64,000 nucleotides of DNA, from assembly GCA_961205875.1 (NCBI GenBank), contig OY540819.1, forward strand, positions 10,046,501 through 10,110,500, given 5' to 3'. Positions within the stretch are counted from its first letter, which is position 1. The number at the start of each line of letters is the position of its first letter. The notes under the pieces were generated by a model, which saw nothing but the letters and a program-made list of their open reading frames with translations, ran no database searches and was not told the DNA's origin. The stretch comes from Sialis fuliginosa (lineage: Eukaryota; Arthropoda; Insecta; Megaloptera; Sialidae). A program made the position numbers and the translations under genes. Positions 46,535 through 58,609 of the stretch are shown here, in pieces.

Positions 46535-48980
46535 AATATCCTTTATTTATTTTTGTTTTCGTATTTTTTGATATTTTAACAACACATAACTCAAAGAAGT
46601 ACAAATTCGACATTGCAAAATCATAAAAATCACAGAACATATTGCCAACTTAAGAATAGTAAAAATGACACTTCCCGAATAGACTTAAATCAAATACAAA
46701 AAAAATATTTTAAGAGACTCAAAAGCACTATTCTTAAATTTGTAAGAACATCTTTTGGTGTAGAATGTTTATCTTTAGTTTTAAAATTACAAAAAAAAAT
46801 GTATTTACAAGATTGTAGAAATTATTTGCATATATACCTGAAATAACATTGATTTTCCTATGTATAGTAGTTAAACTCTACACACTGTATTTGATTTGAA
46901 TAAATACCAATTCTTCAATCTGTAAGTGAGCTTAATGAGGATATTTGAATATGACCTACTTTTTCTAATACATCTTTAATAAATGTGAGAAGTATGCAAT
47001 AGTTGACACATTACTTTTATAGTTGCATTAAAGAGATGTAGATTTTATTTCAAGTGTCATAAAACAGTCTGTTAAAAGCAGAAGCAATTAACAAGAGTAT
47101 TTTAATAGTTATATGGCACAAAATAAATCAATAAAAAAGCTCTTATACAAATATATGTATATATGCTTATCATTTAAATAAATGAAGATTATTTGTATAC
47201 CTTTGTGGATTAATTGTTAATAATTGTCTCTGAAATAGCAACAATAATTCCTGTCTCTTTTACAAGTTTGTTACATATAATTTAATAATACGCGGATATA
47301 TACAAAACACAAAAAAAAGAATCTCATTGCAAAAAAAAGAACCTGGCAAATTAGATTATATAATGAAGTAAAAGCAAAATAAAGCGTAAAAAACAACGGT
47401 ACTAAAGGAATATTATTACAAAGAAACAGCGAAAATATTTGCTCAAAAAATCAGCACAGCGTAGGTAGGCAAAAAAACATCCCCAACAACAAAAATATCA
47501 GTGACAACACAACTTTGAGCCAGTGTCATGGAGTTAACGTCCAGGGTACGTGACTCAGATATTTAGTAGCAAAACATTGTGAGTGGACAATGGTCAGTGA
47601 ATATTGTCTGACGTAGGGTTGGGTAATATGCTGACAAATCAGTATCTTATTTAGACGATTTATTTATTTTATATGTCTACCAACTAGGTATTTTTTATAT
47701 TGTTTATTTTTTTATTGAATTAAATGCATAGCTTCTGGTTTGTACGCGTTATTTATAAAGAGTTATGTGAGTTTTGGAATGTGCTGACAAATCATAACCT
47801 CACTTATTTCGTTTATTTTTTGTTGATTTAAATAATTAATGGGTTGTGTACAATAGGTACTACAGCTTGGGTATTAGTTGACAAATTAATAATATTCTGA
47901 TATCACATCCTAGCGACCCGTTCGCGTCTTTATCCACATTGTATTTGTTTTTATGAATATTTATATAATTTATAAAAAATAATACTTGAACTTGATCTTG
48001 GTACAGACGTGTATTTTTATTTGTCTGACATTCATAATATAATATAATAATATTTTAAATGAGCTATATTTTAAATTAAATAACATTTATGTGACTTTTA
48101 AAGTTGTATATCTACAACACACTATATAAGCAGTTATGCAGAAAAAAATATTTAGATAAACGCCCTCATTCGCCTCTTAGGGGTTGAATTTTGGAAAATT
48201 CTTTTAGTGGGCGTTAACGTCAAAAATTAAGATACTTTCATAATTCCACGTTTCTAGGTACAGGAGTTTGGGCTAGGCGTTGATGAGTTAAGACTTTTTA
48301 TAAGTTTTTGATCAAAAGTTATTTTTTCACCAAATCCGAACATTTTGAATCATACATTAATTTTGTTTAAATTATCACTTTGTCCTTCGGCTTCGGCAAA
48401 ACCTTTGGCTGATTTTGGCCGAAAGTGTAAATTTTGAACGAATGTTTGGTCAGACATTACTTTTTAAATATTATTATATTTCTTTTGAATTAAATTTAAA
48501 CCAATAGTATAAATTAACATTCTTCTACATATTTTAAACTCAAGTACATCGATTATTGTATTGGGTCATAACATGATAACTAATATTTTAGCTATTTTCT
48601 GATAAATACATACATCCTAATTTAGCTATTTCGTTATTACATTTTTACAAAATCATGGTATAATTTAAATTATTCTAAACACTAATTACTCCCAATTTTG
48701 TTCACCCTTGTGCAATAGAAGGTATCTATAAATATACCTCAATTGAAATCGACATAAAAATAAATGGTATTATTTTTAGATTGACATATTAAAATATAAT
48801 GAGTTATGAAAGAGGTCATTCACTTACACCACACTTTATGTATCTATATATTTTTTTTCTAATATATCATATTAAAAACTCTTACTATGAATACCAGTAA
48901 GTAGGTACTAGAGTTCATCTGATAATATTTTATACTATTAAAGCCTCATCCACACATGTGCAATTTAATATAAGAAGTAA
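46535..48980. other. AT-rich non-coding DNA
   Basis: Lysine/asparagine-rich frames such as 46613-46846 are AT artefacts. 48375-48430 has a local inverted phrase around 'ttcggc' and 'gccgaa'. 46795-46880 resembles 35215-35330. No gene or RNA gene seen. Confidence 0.45.
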
Positions 48981-48985
48981 ATATA

Positions 48986-49094
48986 CAGTACAACCTCGTT
49001 AGTACGTTTTTGAAGTGACTGGGAGAAAAATACGTATTAACGTACATGTACTTTTATAGAAATATGCGTAAAACGTACTAACGAGGTCCAATTG
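48986..49094. mobile_element. 109-bp pogo-like mini-MITE
   Basis: cagtacaacctcgttagtac at the left, its inverted counterpart ending gaggtccaattg at the right, TA on both sides (48984-48985, 49095-49096). It is a short palindrome with an internal acgta-rich loop and is non-coding. Confidence 0.8.
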
Positions 49095-49492
49095 TACTAC
49101 CAAGCATATTTACATTAAATTCAGTTTATTATTATTTTAAAACTACGTTAAAATCTTGAAATTTATTAAGTCAATAAAGTTGTTGAATAATATTCTCATA
49201 TGCCATTCATTATCATAAAATTTGCTGAATGTCTTTAAATAGTAATGACGATATAAATAATATTATTAATATTAATAACTAAAACAATTGCTATACTCCA
49301 CAAAAGTTTGAAATTAATGTATAAAGTTTTATCTATTTCGGTGCTACAGAATAACATTTAATTTTATTCAATGTATAATCTCTATTTAAAATTATATATG
49401 TATGTTCAAAATACACTGAACATTATTTAATAATTCACATGATATTTACTAAATCCCAGATCACATGAGGCGATTTGGCTCGCTGTTACTAC

Positions 49493-49560
49493 AGTCGGGA
49501 CTCGTTTATTGTAAGTCTCGTTTATCTGAAATGCCGAGTTTCGTTTATTCTAAATATTTT
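49493..49560 (+). mobile_element. Pogo-like solo end
   Basis: cagtcgggactcgtttattg followed by further 'ctcgttta' and 'tcgtttatt' motifs resembles the TIR and subterminal region of the pogo-type elements in this window. No partner end found. The open frame 49465-49689 overlaps it. Confidence 0.4.
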
Positions 49561-49862
49561 CTCCTCCTTCACCTCCCACCATTCTCAAGTCATGGCGTAA
49601 ACGAACATATTTTTGTAGAATTAATTAGAGACACTTATCACCGTCGTCACTCGTCACTTTGCTCATATTCGAAATTAAAAGTAAAGTAAAATTATTTCAC
49701 TAGTAGTGTGTGTATGTGAGTGTATAGGGGAATTTGCTAATGGGCCGATCATAGCAGGATATAACAAACAGGGTGTCCATGTTCAAGGGAGTTAAGGTTA
49801 GGAATTGATAGAGTAAGGTGCTTCATATACTAATTAGTATAAATAATTAACTAGCATACTAG

Positions 49863-49882
49863 TAGGTTAGGTTAGGTTAGGT
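49863..49882 (+). repeat. Interstitial TTAGG telomere-type repeat
   Basis: Four perfect units of taggt. TTAGG is the common insect telomeric unit. Such short internal tracts are usually insertion scars or chance expansions. Confidence 0.75.
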
Positions 49883-49924
49883 AAAATTGAAATGATGTTT
49901 ATAATAGACAAACCTTGAGAGTAG

Positions 49925-50010
49925 CTCATAGCTGACCGACCGAGCGAGGGGGATGGGGTTGCTGCGTGAGCGGGAAGCAGCAACACAAAGTCATGGGCGC
50001 CGAAATGTTG
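49925..50010. promoter_or_regulatory. Small GC-rich patch
   Basis: gctgaccgaccgagcgaggg and following G-rich sequence stand out from the flanks. A 62-codon frame begins here at 49966 but becomes a low-complexity K/N-rich stretch. No firm function. Confidence 0.15.
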
Positions 50011-50164
50011 TTCAGTCTAATTAACTCAATCACTTTTACACCTGAAACAATAAATGTTTTCTCATGTCATAATAATAACTATCAATTTATCTTAAAAATA
50101 AAAAACTTTTTAAGAAAAAAATTAAACCCTAAAAACTACATAAGTAATAATTAAATTCAACGGT

Positions 50165-50460
50165 ATTTGAAGTCGGCTTGGCATCGACTTCATAAACTGT
50201 TAAAGTTAATTATTATACACTTTTTAGTGTAATATTATAAGGTTTTTTGAAGTCGATTTTATTTTTTTCTTAATTTTTTTTCCCGTATCTTCAAAGTCCA
50301 TTATCAGATTCTAATAAAATTTATATGCGATCACCTCGGGAATTAAGTATTTCAAACAAAAAAAGACCCTCTAAATATGTGCATATATCGGAGTTATGTC
50401 CGAACATACATAAAAAATATATATTGTCGAATTTTGAAGTCGGTTAATAAAACTCAAATA
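50165..50460 (+). repeat. Interspersed repeat with 'gaagtcggtta' end
   Basis: Contains tgaagtcg words at 50168, 50248 and 50433, plus 'gatcacctcgg' and 'gttatgtccgaacatacat'. A tail reading tttgaagtcggttaa is frequent at the end of dispersed repeats in insects. It is non-coding. Confidence 0.5.
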
Positions 50461-50464
50461 TCGG

Positions 50465-51170
50465 TAATTGAAAAATATTTAAATTAAATAGCATTTAAAG
50501 TTGTATACAACTCTTAAAGATTTGCTCCAGTTAATTGATTTAAAAATTGCTAGAAGTGTGCTTGTATATTAATTATGTATTAATCAGAACTTATTTGTGT
50601 TTCTCATTTGACAAAGTGACTAATTGTAAGTACAATTTTTATCCAGGCTACCTATTTAATTAGTTAAATAATATCTGTCAATAATGTTTATATAAAAAAT
50701 ATTAATTTTGTCCGATATTATAAAAAAATTTATCGCGGTCAAAATCAATCAACATTTAATCAGGAGGGATTTTAGCAAGCAATTTAGTTTTTACACAAAC
50801 TCTGTAGAACATGTTTAGTCTAGACCAAATTCTTATACTTTCTGAAAGTACTACAGTAATCCTTTTGATTATTTTTATGGATTATTTTGTACGATCGACA
50901 AAGAAACAAAACTTAAAAACCCATCATGTCAACCTTTAGAAGCAAAGACAGTCTAAAAATTACTATGCTACATATATACAATATGACATTTCGTAAAAAA
51001 AATAATGTTAGCGGCCGAGGTTAAGAAGAACCCATTTTAAACTAACTGAATTGTGCATGGTACAAATAAAATAAATCAATACGTGTTCTATTTTAAACAG
51101 CTCACATTAAATGTAATAATAATAGTAAATACGCAACATTTATTTACGTTTTGGGTAAAAGAACTAACAC
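50465..51170. other. AT-rich non-coding DNA
   Basis: A Harbinger-MITE-like start (ttgtccgatattataaa) occurs near 50708, without a right end. Confidence 0.4.
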
Positions 51171-51177
51171 TCTATAT

Positions 51178-51595
51178 TCAGAGCCGTATTTACGCTCAGG
51201 CTACCTAAGCTGTAACCTATGGGCCCGCACCACAAAAAACTATTAAAAAATGTATAATAAAATAAAATACAAATATTATTTTTTAAATTGAAATACTGAT
51301 TTTTGCATATTATACATGAATTTTAGACTATGAGACTGTTGCTTATGTTATTGACAGAAGGGATAATTCAAATGTTAGGCCAATTAGGCTAGGCTAGTAT
51401 TGTTCACAGCAATGCATTGAATACCTTAATGATTTTCAATTATCTTCTGAATATTATATAGTAAAAAAAATCTACATTTTAATAATAAACTTCAAATGTT
51501 TCTTATTACGTTTGTAGTTAGAAAATTGCTCTAAAATGTAAGTTAATTTGGATAGGCCCCAATTCACACGTTCAGTTAGGGGTCCACAGACCCTA
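51178..51595. mobile_element. Possible hAT-like remnant
   Basis: cagagccgtatttacgctca then tatgggcccgcacc at the left, and gataggccccaattcacac with gttaggggtccaca at the right, resemble hAT-type ends. No target duplication could be fixed. Confidence 0.3.
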
Positions 51596-51599
51596 AATA

Positions 51600-52315
51600 A
51601 AGCAGTCAAAGTAAACTATATTTGTTAATTTTATTATATTTCTACATTCTATAATAGATTTTAGCAAGGTATAGATTTAAATATCTAAAAAGCGAATAAT
51701 ACGAATTCGGTATTTTTTTAATGTGGAAATTCGTTTATTATAACAAAACCTACACATAGTACATCATTTATAACAGTAAGTATTTACCTATAAAATTTAA
51801 ATATACCTATACATATTTAGAAATACTAATAAATAAAAATAAATTTTAAATATAGATACATAACAAATAAATATAACAATGCTATTGTTAAATTATCTGT
51901 ACAATACACACTCAGGTATATATATTTACAAATCTCTTTTGTAACGTTTATTTATACGATCAAATGTTATTTATACATAATATGTAAAATACAATCTAAA
52001 ATAAGGTATATTACATAAGAATGTATTCATAAACCATGTTTTGGATTCTATGTATCTATTTTCAGATTTGTGTTGAATACTTATTTTCAGTTCTATGTAG
52101 TAAACTATAATTAGAAACATGTTAAATTTAGATGAACGATCAATATTTAATTAAAACTATTCCTAAGAAGTTATAAAGTACACAGTTTTGTCAATAAATT
52201 GTTGGGAAAGTACTTTATTTCGAAGACTATATTTCTGCAAAAACACTAATTTTATTGATTTTTTTAACTTTCTAATACATATTTACAAGTAACTATTGTT
52301 AAACTGATTATTTCG
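51600..52315. other. Very AT-rich non-coding DNA
   Basis: Nothing recognised. Confidence 0.5.
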
Positions 52316-52319
52316 AATG

Positions 52320-52610
52320 GAAATATCCATTCCCTAGTTCCATTCTAGCTATTTTCGCCATGATGTATGTGTGTCTGTCTGTCTGTCAGTCTGCAGACGC
52401 TTGTAACTCAAAAACGACAATACATAAAAGGGTGAAATTGTAATTTTGAAATCAATTTTCTTCAAAGAAGAAAACATTTTATTTTATAAATGAATCTTAA
52501 AACCGGAAACAAATTTTACAATTTTTCGAATTATTTTTGAAATGGCCCGAATTAGAAATTATATTTTGGATAAGAAATTTTAGACAATATTTATATCTGT
52601 AATTTTTGAT
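52320..52610 (+). repeat. Dispersed repeat with GTCTGTCTG core
   Basis: 'agctattttcgccatgatgt', 'aactcaaaaacgaca', 'gaagaaaacatt' and 'atttttcgaattattt' match 28131-28375, and the first phrase matches 21130-21150. Confidence 0.6.
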
Positions 52611-54050
52611 ATTATATTTAAAATGATTTGATTATTTATTTAAGTGAAATAATATAAAGTAATTAGCATTATTGTTACCTATTCACCTATGAAATAGGTA
52701 GTTTATTTTATAAACTGTATAAAAATATAACAAAAAACTAAATTTTGATACAAAAAAGCTACGCTATGTAAAATATGTGTACAGTATGTTGACAAATTCA
52801 AATAAAAAATTAAACGCGATTTATTCTGTGAAGATTTAGTAAAAAAAACTCTGTTTTTTACATACCGCTCGTTCATAGATAAGTACATTGAACCATATCT
52901 GCTGTACATCAAATTGAAATGTCAACTACAAAAGTTTAATTACACTGTTTACAAATTAAACCCAAAATATGTCAAACTTCTTACACCCCCTGCACTAACA
53001 AGTTCCCTAATTTTATTTAATAATACACTTACAAACAAGCTCATATTATTTACATAACAAACACACAACTGGAATATTCTATTAATATTTAATTATAGAC
53101 TTTAGAACTAACAATTACTACGCCTTAGCATTTGTACAAAAAACTATAATAACTACTTTCCGTACATGGGCAGGCATAAATATATTGGAATGTGAACATA
53201 TGACAGACATCTTCCCCTACGGGATCATAGAAAAAAATACAGCAGACGCCCTTACAGTATAGCTAAAGCTAAACCCTCTTGAATTCGAAAAGAAGTGTTC
53301 TGACCTTGCTAGAATTTTAGCCTGCCAACAAAAGATTAGACATCTTGAAAGCCTGTGTCCTACAATAACAAAGAGCCCATCGGAGGGGTTTCCAAGAGAA
53401 ATAAAAACGGTAGTGGTGTAAAATATTGTAAAATGGCAACCATGTGAAAATTTTTGTCATAAATGTATGATATATTATAACATGTCATCAGGGTTACAGG
53501 AGTTATGGATTTATCTAACAAGAGATGTTCATTCATAAAATAATAAATATATAAAACATATTTTAAAAACATTTTGTATATTTAACCGTTCAACATATTT
53601 AAAAGAAGGGTAAAATTATATTTAAAAATTAAAAGCATTTTAACAGATTCGGTGCTAAATTATTCAAAATTGGTGGTATAAAAATACGCTTTAAAAAAAT
53701 GAAAATGTAATTTACGATCAAATCAAAAAGTTTTACTAAATTTTTTTTATAAATATCAACAAAAAAATAATCTCAACTTGAATAAAAACAAACAAATCAG
53801 GTATTGAAATATTTTTGTTGTAATAAAAAATTAAAATAAATATTTATTTTGTATGTTTATTTTTTAATCTTTCAATAATAATTTGTACAACTACTTGAAA
53901 TAAATCACCCGAAACGATATTTTATTTTCTAAACATATTTATCTATAAAAAATTAATAATTCGTCTAGGGTTGTTTAGAGTTTTCATAAAAGTTATAAAA
54001 AATCTAAAAGATATTTTTTAAATAATCATAAAGGTATAAAAAAAAAGTAC
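52611..54050. other. AT-rich non-coding DNA, probable intron
   Basis: A slightly less AT-rich part at 53150-53400 has no recognised frame. Confidence 0.4.
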
Positions 54051-54054
54051 TCAC

Positions 54055-54400
54055 TTTTATATCTAGTTCTTTTTTCAAAGCTGAATAAATATCCTATAAT
54101 ATTTTTATTACTTATGTCAACCCACTCACAAGTTTTAATAAAATCACTTTCTTTGAAATTATGCACTGAACAATTTTTACAGAATCTACTGTATATCTCA
54201 CTAAAATCAAAACTTCAATTACACACAAAGCAATCAATTCTAATTCACACAATAAAAACAAATGTCACTTCATATATAGTATATAATAATAATTCGGAAT
54301 ATACACAAAACTCCACGGGCGAGCGTAAATCCGTACCCGATGAAGTCTGGATTCTAACTAACATGTATAAACTTGTTCAAGAGTGGGAGAGGTAACAACA
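54055..54400 (-). other. Possible 5' non-coding exon (minus) with strong donor
   Basis: On the minus strand a consensus donor gtgagtac begins at 54054, directly after this segment, and a GC-richer, CpG-containing patch (54300-54520) lies upstream where a promoter would be. No start codon with a good frame precedes the donor, so it would be 5' UTR. The plus strand is an alternative: an acceptor-like ttcttttttcaaag ends at 54080 and a 93-codon frame (54114-54395) ends at a donor-like gag/gtaaca, with an unrecognised product. Confidence 0.28.
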
Positions 54401-54560
54401 TAAAAGATCAAAATACACCGCACTCGCTTTCGCTTGCGACTGGACGTATGTCGTTAAACAAGGACAACACAATACACAACCCTCATCCTTGTGAGCCAAC
54501 TGCTCCGTGTGACCAAATCCACCCACAATAAAAGATAGCATTATGAAATTGTTTCATACG
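54401..54560 (-). promoter_or_regulatory. Possible promoter patch
   Basis: CpG-containing sequence (gcactcgctttcgcttgcga) upstream of the possible minus-strand exon. No TATA box is evident. Purely contextual. Confidence 0.2.
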
Positions 54561-55988
54561 TTGATCTTTTTTCTCTGTTTCACTGTGTGAAATGAAAGAT
54601 GTGATCGATTAACATATAATGTACCATTTGAGAAAGGGAGAGGGAGGTATGACAGCGGTTGGAGTCGAGAGAGATGTATGGTGTTTCATATAAGGAAATA
54701 GATGGTAGTATACGGTATTTTGGGTAGTTGTGGACCTATTTTTTTCTCAGCTGATATAACCACCCACGTCATAGTTTTAAGATGTAAATTTTACCTGCTT
54801 TTGGTGCTTTTGTTAAATGCACGCTTTAGAGGATAATTTATATTAGAATGATTATGTTCTTTGGGTCATGTGTCACTATTTTTATTGTCATGTGTGTCTA
54901 ATGATTTGCTACAATGCTATAATAAATAGGGTACATCCCCATTTAATTTTATTGAATATACTTCAGTATATATCTCAATTTTAAGAAAAAAAATTCCTTA
55001 AATGGTGCTTTTGTAAATTTAGTGCCCTGAAGCACATTGTGAAGTTCTTCCAATAAAGTTTATTAAATTTAAGAATTTTTAATTATATTTTTTCTTTTGT
55101 TGTTTTCGACGTACAAAATTGATTTTATTTAATTGTGAGATAATTTCGTACTTATACCCTTTCATTATTTATTCAGTTTCCTGTTTGTATTTAATATTTA
55201 GAAATAGCTAATTTTGATACAAATTATTTAAATTGATATAAAGAACATTTTCTAGACAATTAATACATTGGAGTCATATCTGAAAATTTTATTGAATATA
55301 ATAAAGTGTGTTTTTTTATTTACTTGCTTAAACATTATGGAGAAAATTTAACTAAAAACTTTACATTGGTTGACTTCCGGAAGCTATTTTTGGACCTTTA
55401 AAAAACAGCCTTTTTACGGTTTCTCTTGCATAATTTTTAAATATCTCCAATATTATTAGACGAATTGCAAAAATAAAATAAATCATTTTGTTCACTAAAA
55501 ATTACCCACAAAACTGAATAGTTAAAAATTCTACAAGTTTACATATATTACATACTTTACCTAAAAATAAACAATAAAAAACAAAAATTAGTATTTTTTT
55601 TAGCTCGATCAATAAAATTTTTAGAAAAGTTATTCCTTATGGTCCTAAGTAAGTGTGTCAAATTCCATATCATTTTTTTGTGGGGAACATATTATGGGTT
55701 GTTTTAAATAAGATTTTATATATAATTTTCGGTTGTACGAAAGAAAATTCTATAAATGTTTTTAAAAACTTTTTTTTGTTTTTTGTTTTTTGAACTTTTT
55801 CCAAAATTGATTTTTGCTCAATTATTTGATTTTAACGTACAAAATATTACTTTTTTTCTGCATACTCTTAAAATATACATTTTTTTAAGATTGTAGTCTT
55901 GCACAAGTTTAGTAATACAAAAAATTGCTCTTTTCTTCCAGTTTCTTACTCAAGAAAATTTTCGCTAATCAGCGAAAATAATATAAAT
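54561..55988. other. AT-rich non-coding DNA
   Basis: No gene seen. There are long runs of T and A at 55700-55900. Confidence 0.5.
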
Positions 55989-55991
55989 ATG

Positions 55992-56136
55992 CAGAGGCGC
56001 ACCCAAAAAAAAAATCAGGAGGGTGGTTATTTTTTTGAAATTATACATCATTTTAAATTTTATCTATCATAATTGTTAAATTAAATAATATATATTGATA
56101 AATTCGGGAGAGGGGTTTCAACTAAGTGCGCCACTG
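55992..56136. mobile_element. 145-bp hAT MITE
   Basis: Ends cagaggcgcacccaa and agtgcgccactg are inverted repeats. The flanking 8 bp (taaatatg at 55984-55991, tacatatg at 56137-56144) match at 7 of 8, a hAT-size duplication. It is non-coding. Confidence 0.75.
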
Positions 56137-56199
56137 TACATATGACAATATAAGCAAGATACAAATTATAAATCTGCAGATTTGGAAAAGATGGCATTC

Positions 56200-56520
56200 A
56201 TTTAAGATGCGAGAGAAGGAAAATAGGAAACCGTAAGTAAATTGTGCGGGTTCGAAGCGAACCTGCTTTCAGTTGGAGTGTGGGGCTAGAAGCGACGAGC
56301 CTGAAGCAAAGGGTGAATTATTAATGACCTTTGTGCCAATGAACACGGTGTGAAGGGGCCAGACTGTGTATGCCCGAAGACATTACAACATGCGAAATCT
56401 TAGAATCTCCGATAACTTCTATGATATGGGGCATTCCTTCTATTATAATGAATAGTGGCGAAGATAATGGGAATAATATGTTTAGCGTGAAAGGTAACGG
56501 GCTGCTATTTCGTACTTGAA
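56200..56520. other. Less AT-rich unassigned segment with a tight hairpin
   Basis: About 320 bp of mixed composition with no repeat match in the window. At 56247-56267 gcgggttcg and cgaacctgc form a 9-bp stem with a 3-nt loop. No tRNA fold and no open frame of note. Confidence 0.3.
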
Positions 56521-56624
56521 TATTTTACTATAAAGCCATGATTGCATGTTGTATATAACAAATCTATGTAAAACGTATGTGTTTTATATAATTTATATCT
56601 ACATATAATACATAGTATAAAACA

Positions 56625-56745
56625 AAGTCACATCTGTCTGTCTGTGCACGATTTTCTCAGTAACTACTAAACGGATTTTATTCCGGTTTTCACTAATGTA
56701 TACAGTGTTTCACTAGGAAGGTTTACGTGTATAATTTGTGAATAT
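56625..56745 (-). repeat. Dispersed repeat, inverted partner of 24.4 kb
   Basis: ctgtctgtctgtgcacgatt and 'cagtaactactaaac' match 24395-24510 on the other strand. Confidence 0.6.
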
Positions 56746-57239
56746 TTTATGTAAATTTAATGAAATCGGAAATAAACAATCGTCCACGGCTTCGAATCGT
56801 TATTTTTTCGTTTCGGTTTTCGGTTCAGCTCCGAGTGATTAATAAAAAAAAATTATTTGTATTAAAAATTTATTTTCTATCATAATTTAGTTGTCCTCTA
56901 CCGACAGCTTCTTCGTGAAGTTCTTGATTTGGTGTGTGTATTTTTATTTTTTATTTCTTATTTATTATTAAAGGCTTAAAGGATAACCAGATGGATAAGG
57001 ATTATGTATACTGGCCGATTATGATAGAATTTAGAACATTTTATGGTACTTGTATGATAGCCTGAACGACAATTGAAGTTGGAAATAAGATCATATTAAT
57101 GCGCGTATTTTAAGTTAGTATTTAAGTTAGCCGCACCATTTTTTGGTTTCGAAAAAAAATTTATGTTGTGCTGAAATGCGTGCTCGATTTGTGCTGCTAT
57201 GGAGTGCAAAAAAAAACTAAAAACACAAATATTTTGAGC

Positions 57240-57395
57240 ACTTGAGACTCTTAAAGTTATTGTTGTAAGCTATATTTAAAAAAAAGTTTGAGACTATAGG
57301 AATGCACCAAGCTGAGATATTAACTATTCAACTTATTTCATAACTTATTTGTTGTAATTTGTTTATAAAAGGGGAAAGGGGTTGCGAAATATTTG
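57240..57395 (+). repeat. Satellite-like monomer, copy 3
   Basis: 'gactcttaaagtta', 'gtaagctatatttaaaa', 'caccaagctgagatattaac' and 'aaaggggaaaggggt' follow the order of copy 1 but in a rotated register, starting at a different point of the period. Confidence 0.6.
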
Positions 57396-57399
57396 ATTT

Positions 57400-58318
57400 T
57401 TATTATTTTTAACATAAACTAAATTTAAATTTAAGACTCCAAAATGGTAAGGTTATATACTAACAGTCTTTATTTGAAATTGAAAAAAATATTGATTACA
57501 CCATTTCAAATTGATACATAAACATTATAAGAAAAATAAAAGCAGATAAATATCATACAAAAGATCTCTGTTCTTTATTAAAGAAACTTGTTTTGCTTCT
57601 TTAAAAAGCTTTTTGATAAAGTATTAATAACAAAGTAGTTTTTTTTTCAATACTAATGAATTACTTTTAAAATACTTTCTTTATTAAATGCTATTTTTGA
57701 TATAATTATAATTTATTATGGAGTGAAAATTAATTTCATAACAAATAACATTTTTTAACAATAATAATAACAAAACCATGAGGTATCTAGTTGTATTATG
57801 CCTTGCTAAAGATGACTAGTCATTTCATGAAAAGTCTAGATTACACAAATTGCTTGTAACATACATTGTATTGGTTGCACATTTTTTGACGAGTCATGAG
57901 TGTATGAACCCTTCTTTATTAATTGACCAATCATGTATTATATTTATAACATACGGGAAACCATTGTCATGGCGAACATTATCGACATACGTTTTCATGA
58001 CACCAGGAGAAACCTTAATCAATCAGTTTTTTGAAGGCCGTATAAATGCAAAAGGGTAAATTAGAAAATTAACCGGACTTCTTTTCATGCAACCGTTTGT
58101 CGTATAAAATTTCAATATCTTGTTGACCAGACAATTACAATTTAAAAAGCCTCCTGGCAATAGCGAAACATTTAATTTTGTAATAAAACACATCATTAAT
58201 TTAAAAAAAAGTGGTGTGTGCCCCACCAACTAGTGAAACTTATTTTGTTTTCATAAACTAAGTGAATTAAATAAATAAAGCTAAACGTATTATTCTTATC
58301 TTTTCTCTTACACATTTA
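57400..58318. other. AT-rich non-coding DNA
   Basis: The open frames at 57850-58059 (+) and 58023-58229 (-) overlap in opposite directions and match nothing known to me. Confidence 0.4.
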
Positions 58319-58320
58319 AG

Positions 58321-58598
58321 CAGGGGTTATTTTAAGAAAATTTTACAACTGCACATTTTCCTTTTTTTACATGTAATTTTTCAACCAGATGTACCTTTTT
58401 TTGAAGTTTATTTATGTGTTTCAATTGTAATGACCTTTTTTTTCTTTTTTTTTAAACTGTATTTATCTATCTTCTTTATTGTATAAATATTCCAATTGCA
58501 ATGACCTTTTTTGGCTCTACATTTATAATTTTCAACTACACAAATTGACTTTTACAACTGCAGAAACAAGCTACAACTACACATTAAAATAACCCCTG
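58321..58598. mobile_element. 278-bp hAT-like MITE
   Basis: Ends caggggttattttaa and ttaaaataacccctg are exact inverted repeats. The flanking 8 bp (catttaag / catctaat) agree at 6 of 8. Internal direct repeats (ttgcaatgacctttttt and relatives near 58430 and 58497) occur. It is non-coding. Confidence 0.75.
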
Positions 58599-58609
58599 CA
58601 TCTAATCAT

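Noticed and set aside
46613-46846. A 77-codon gene
   Set aside because: Lysine/asparagine-rich product typical of AT-rich chance frames, and its 3' part is shared with a dispersed repeat.
54114-54395. A confident 93-codon plus-strand exon
   Set aside because: Acceptor- and donor-like sites exist, but the minus strand has a stronger donor and the residues match no known family; kept only as an alternative.
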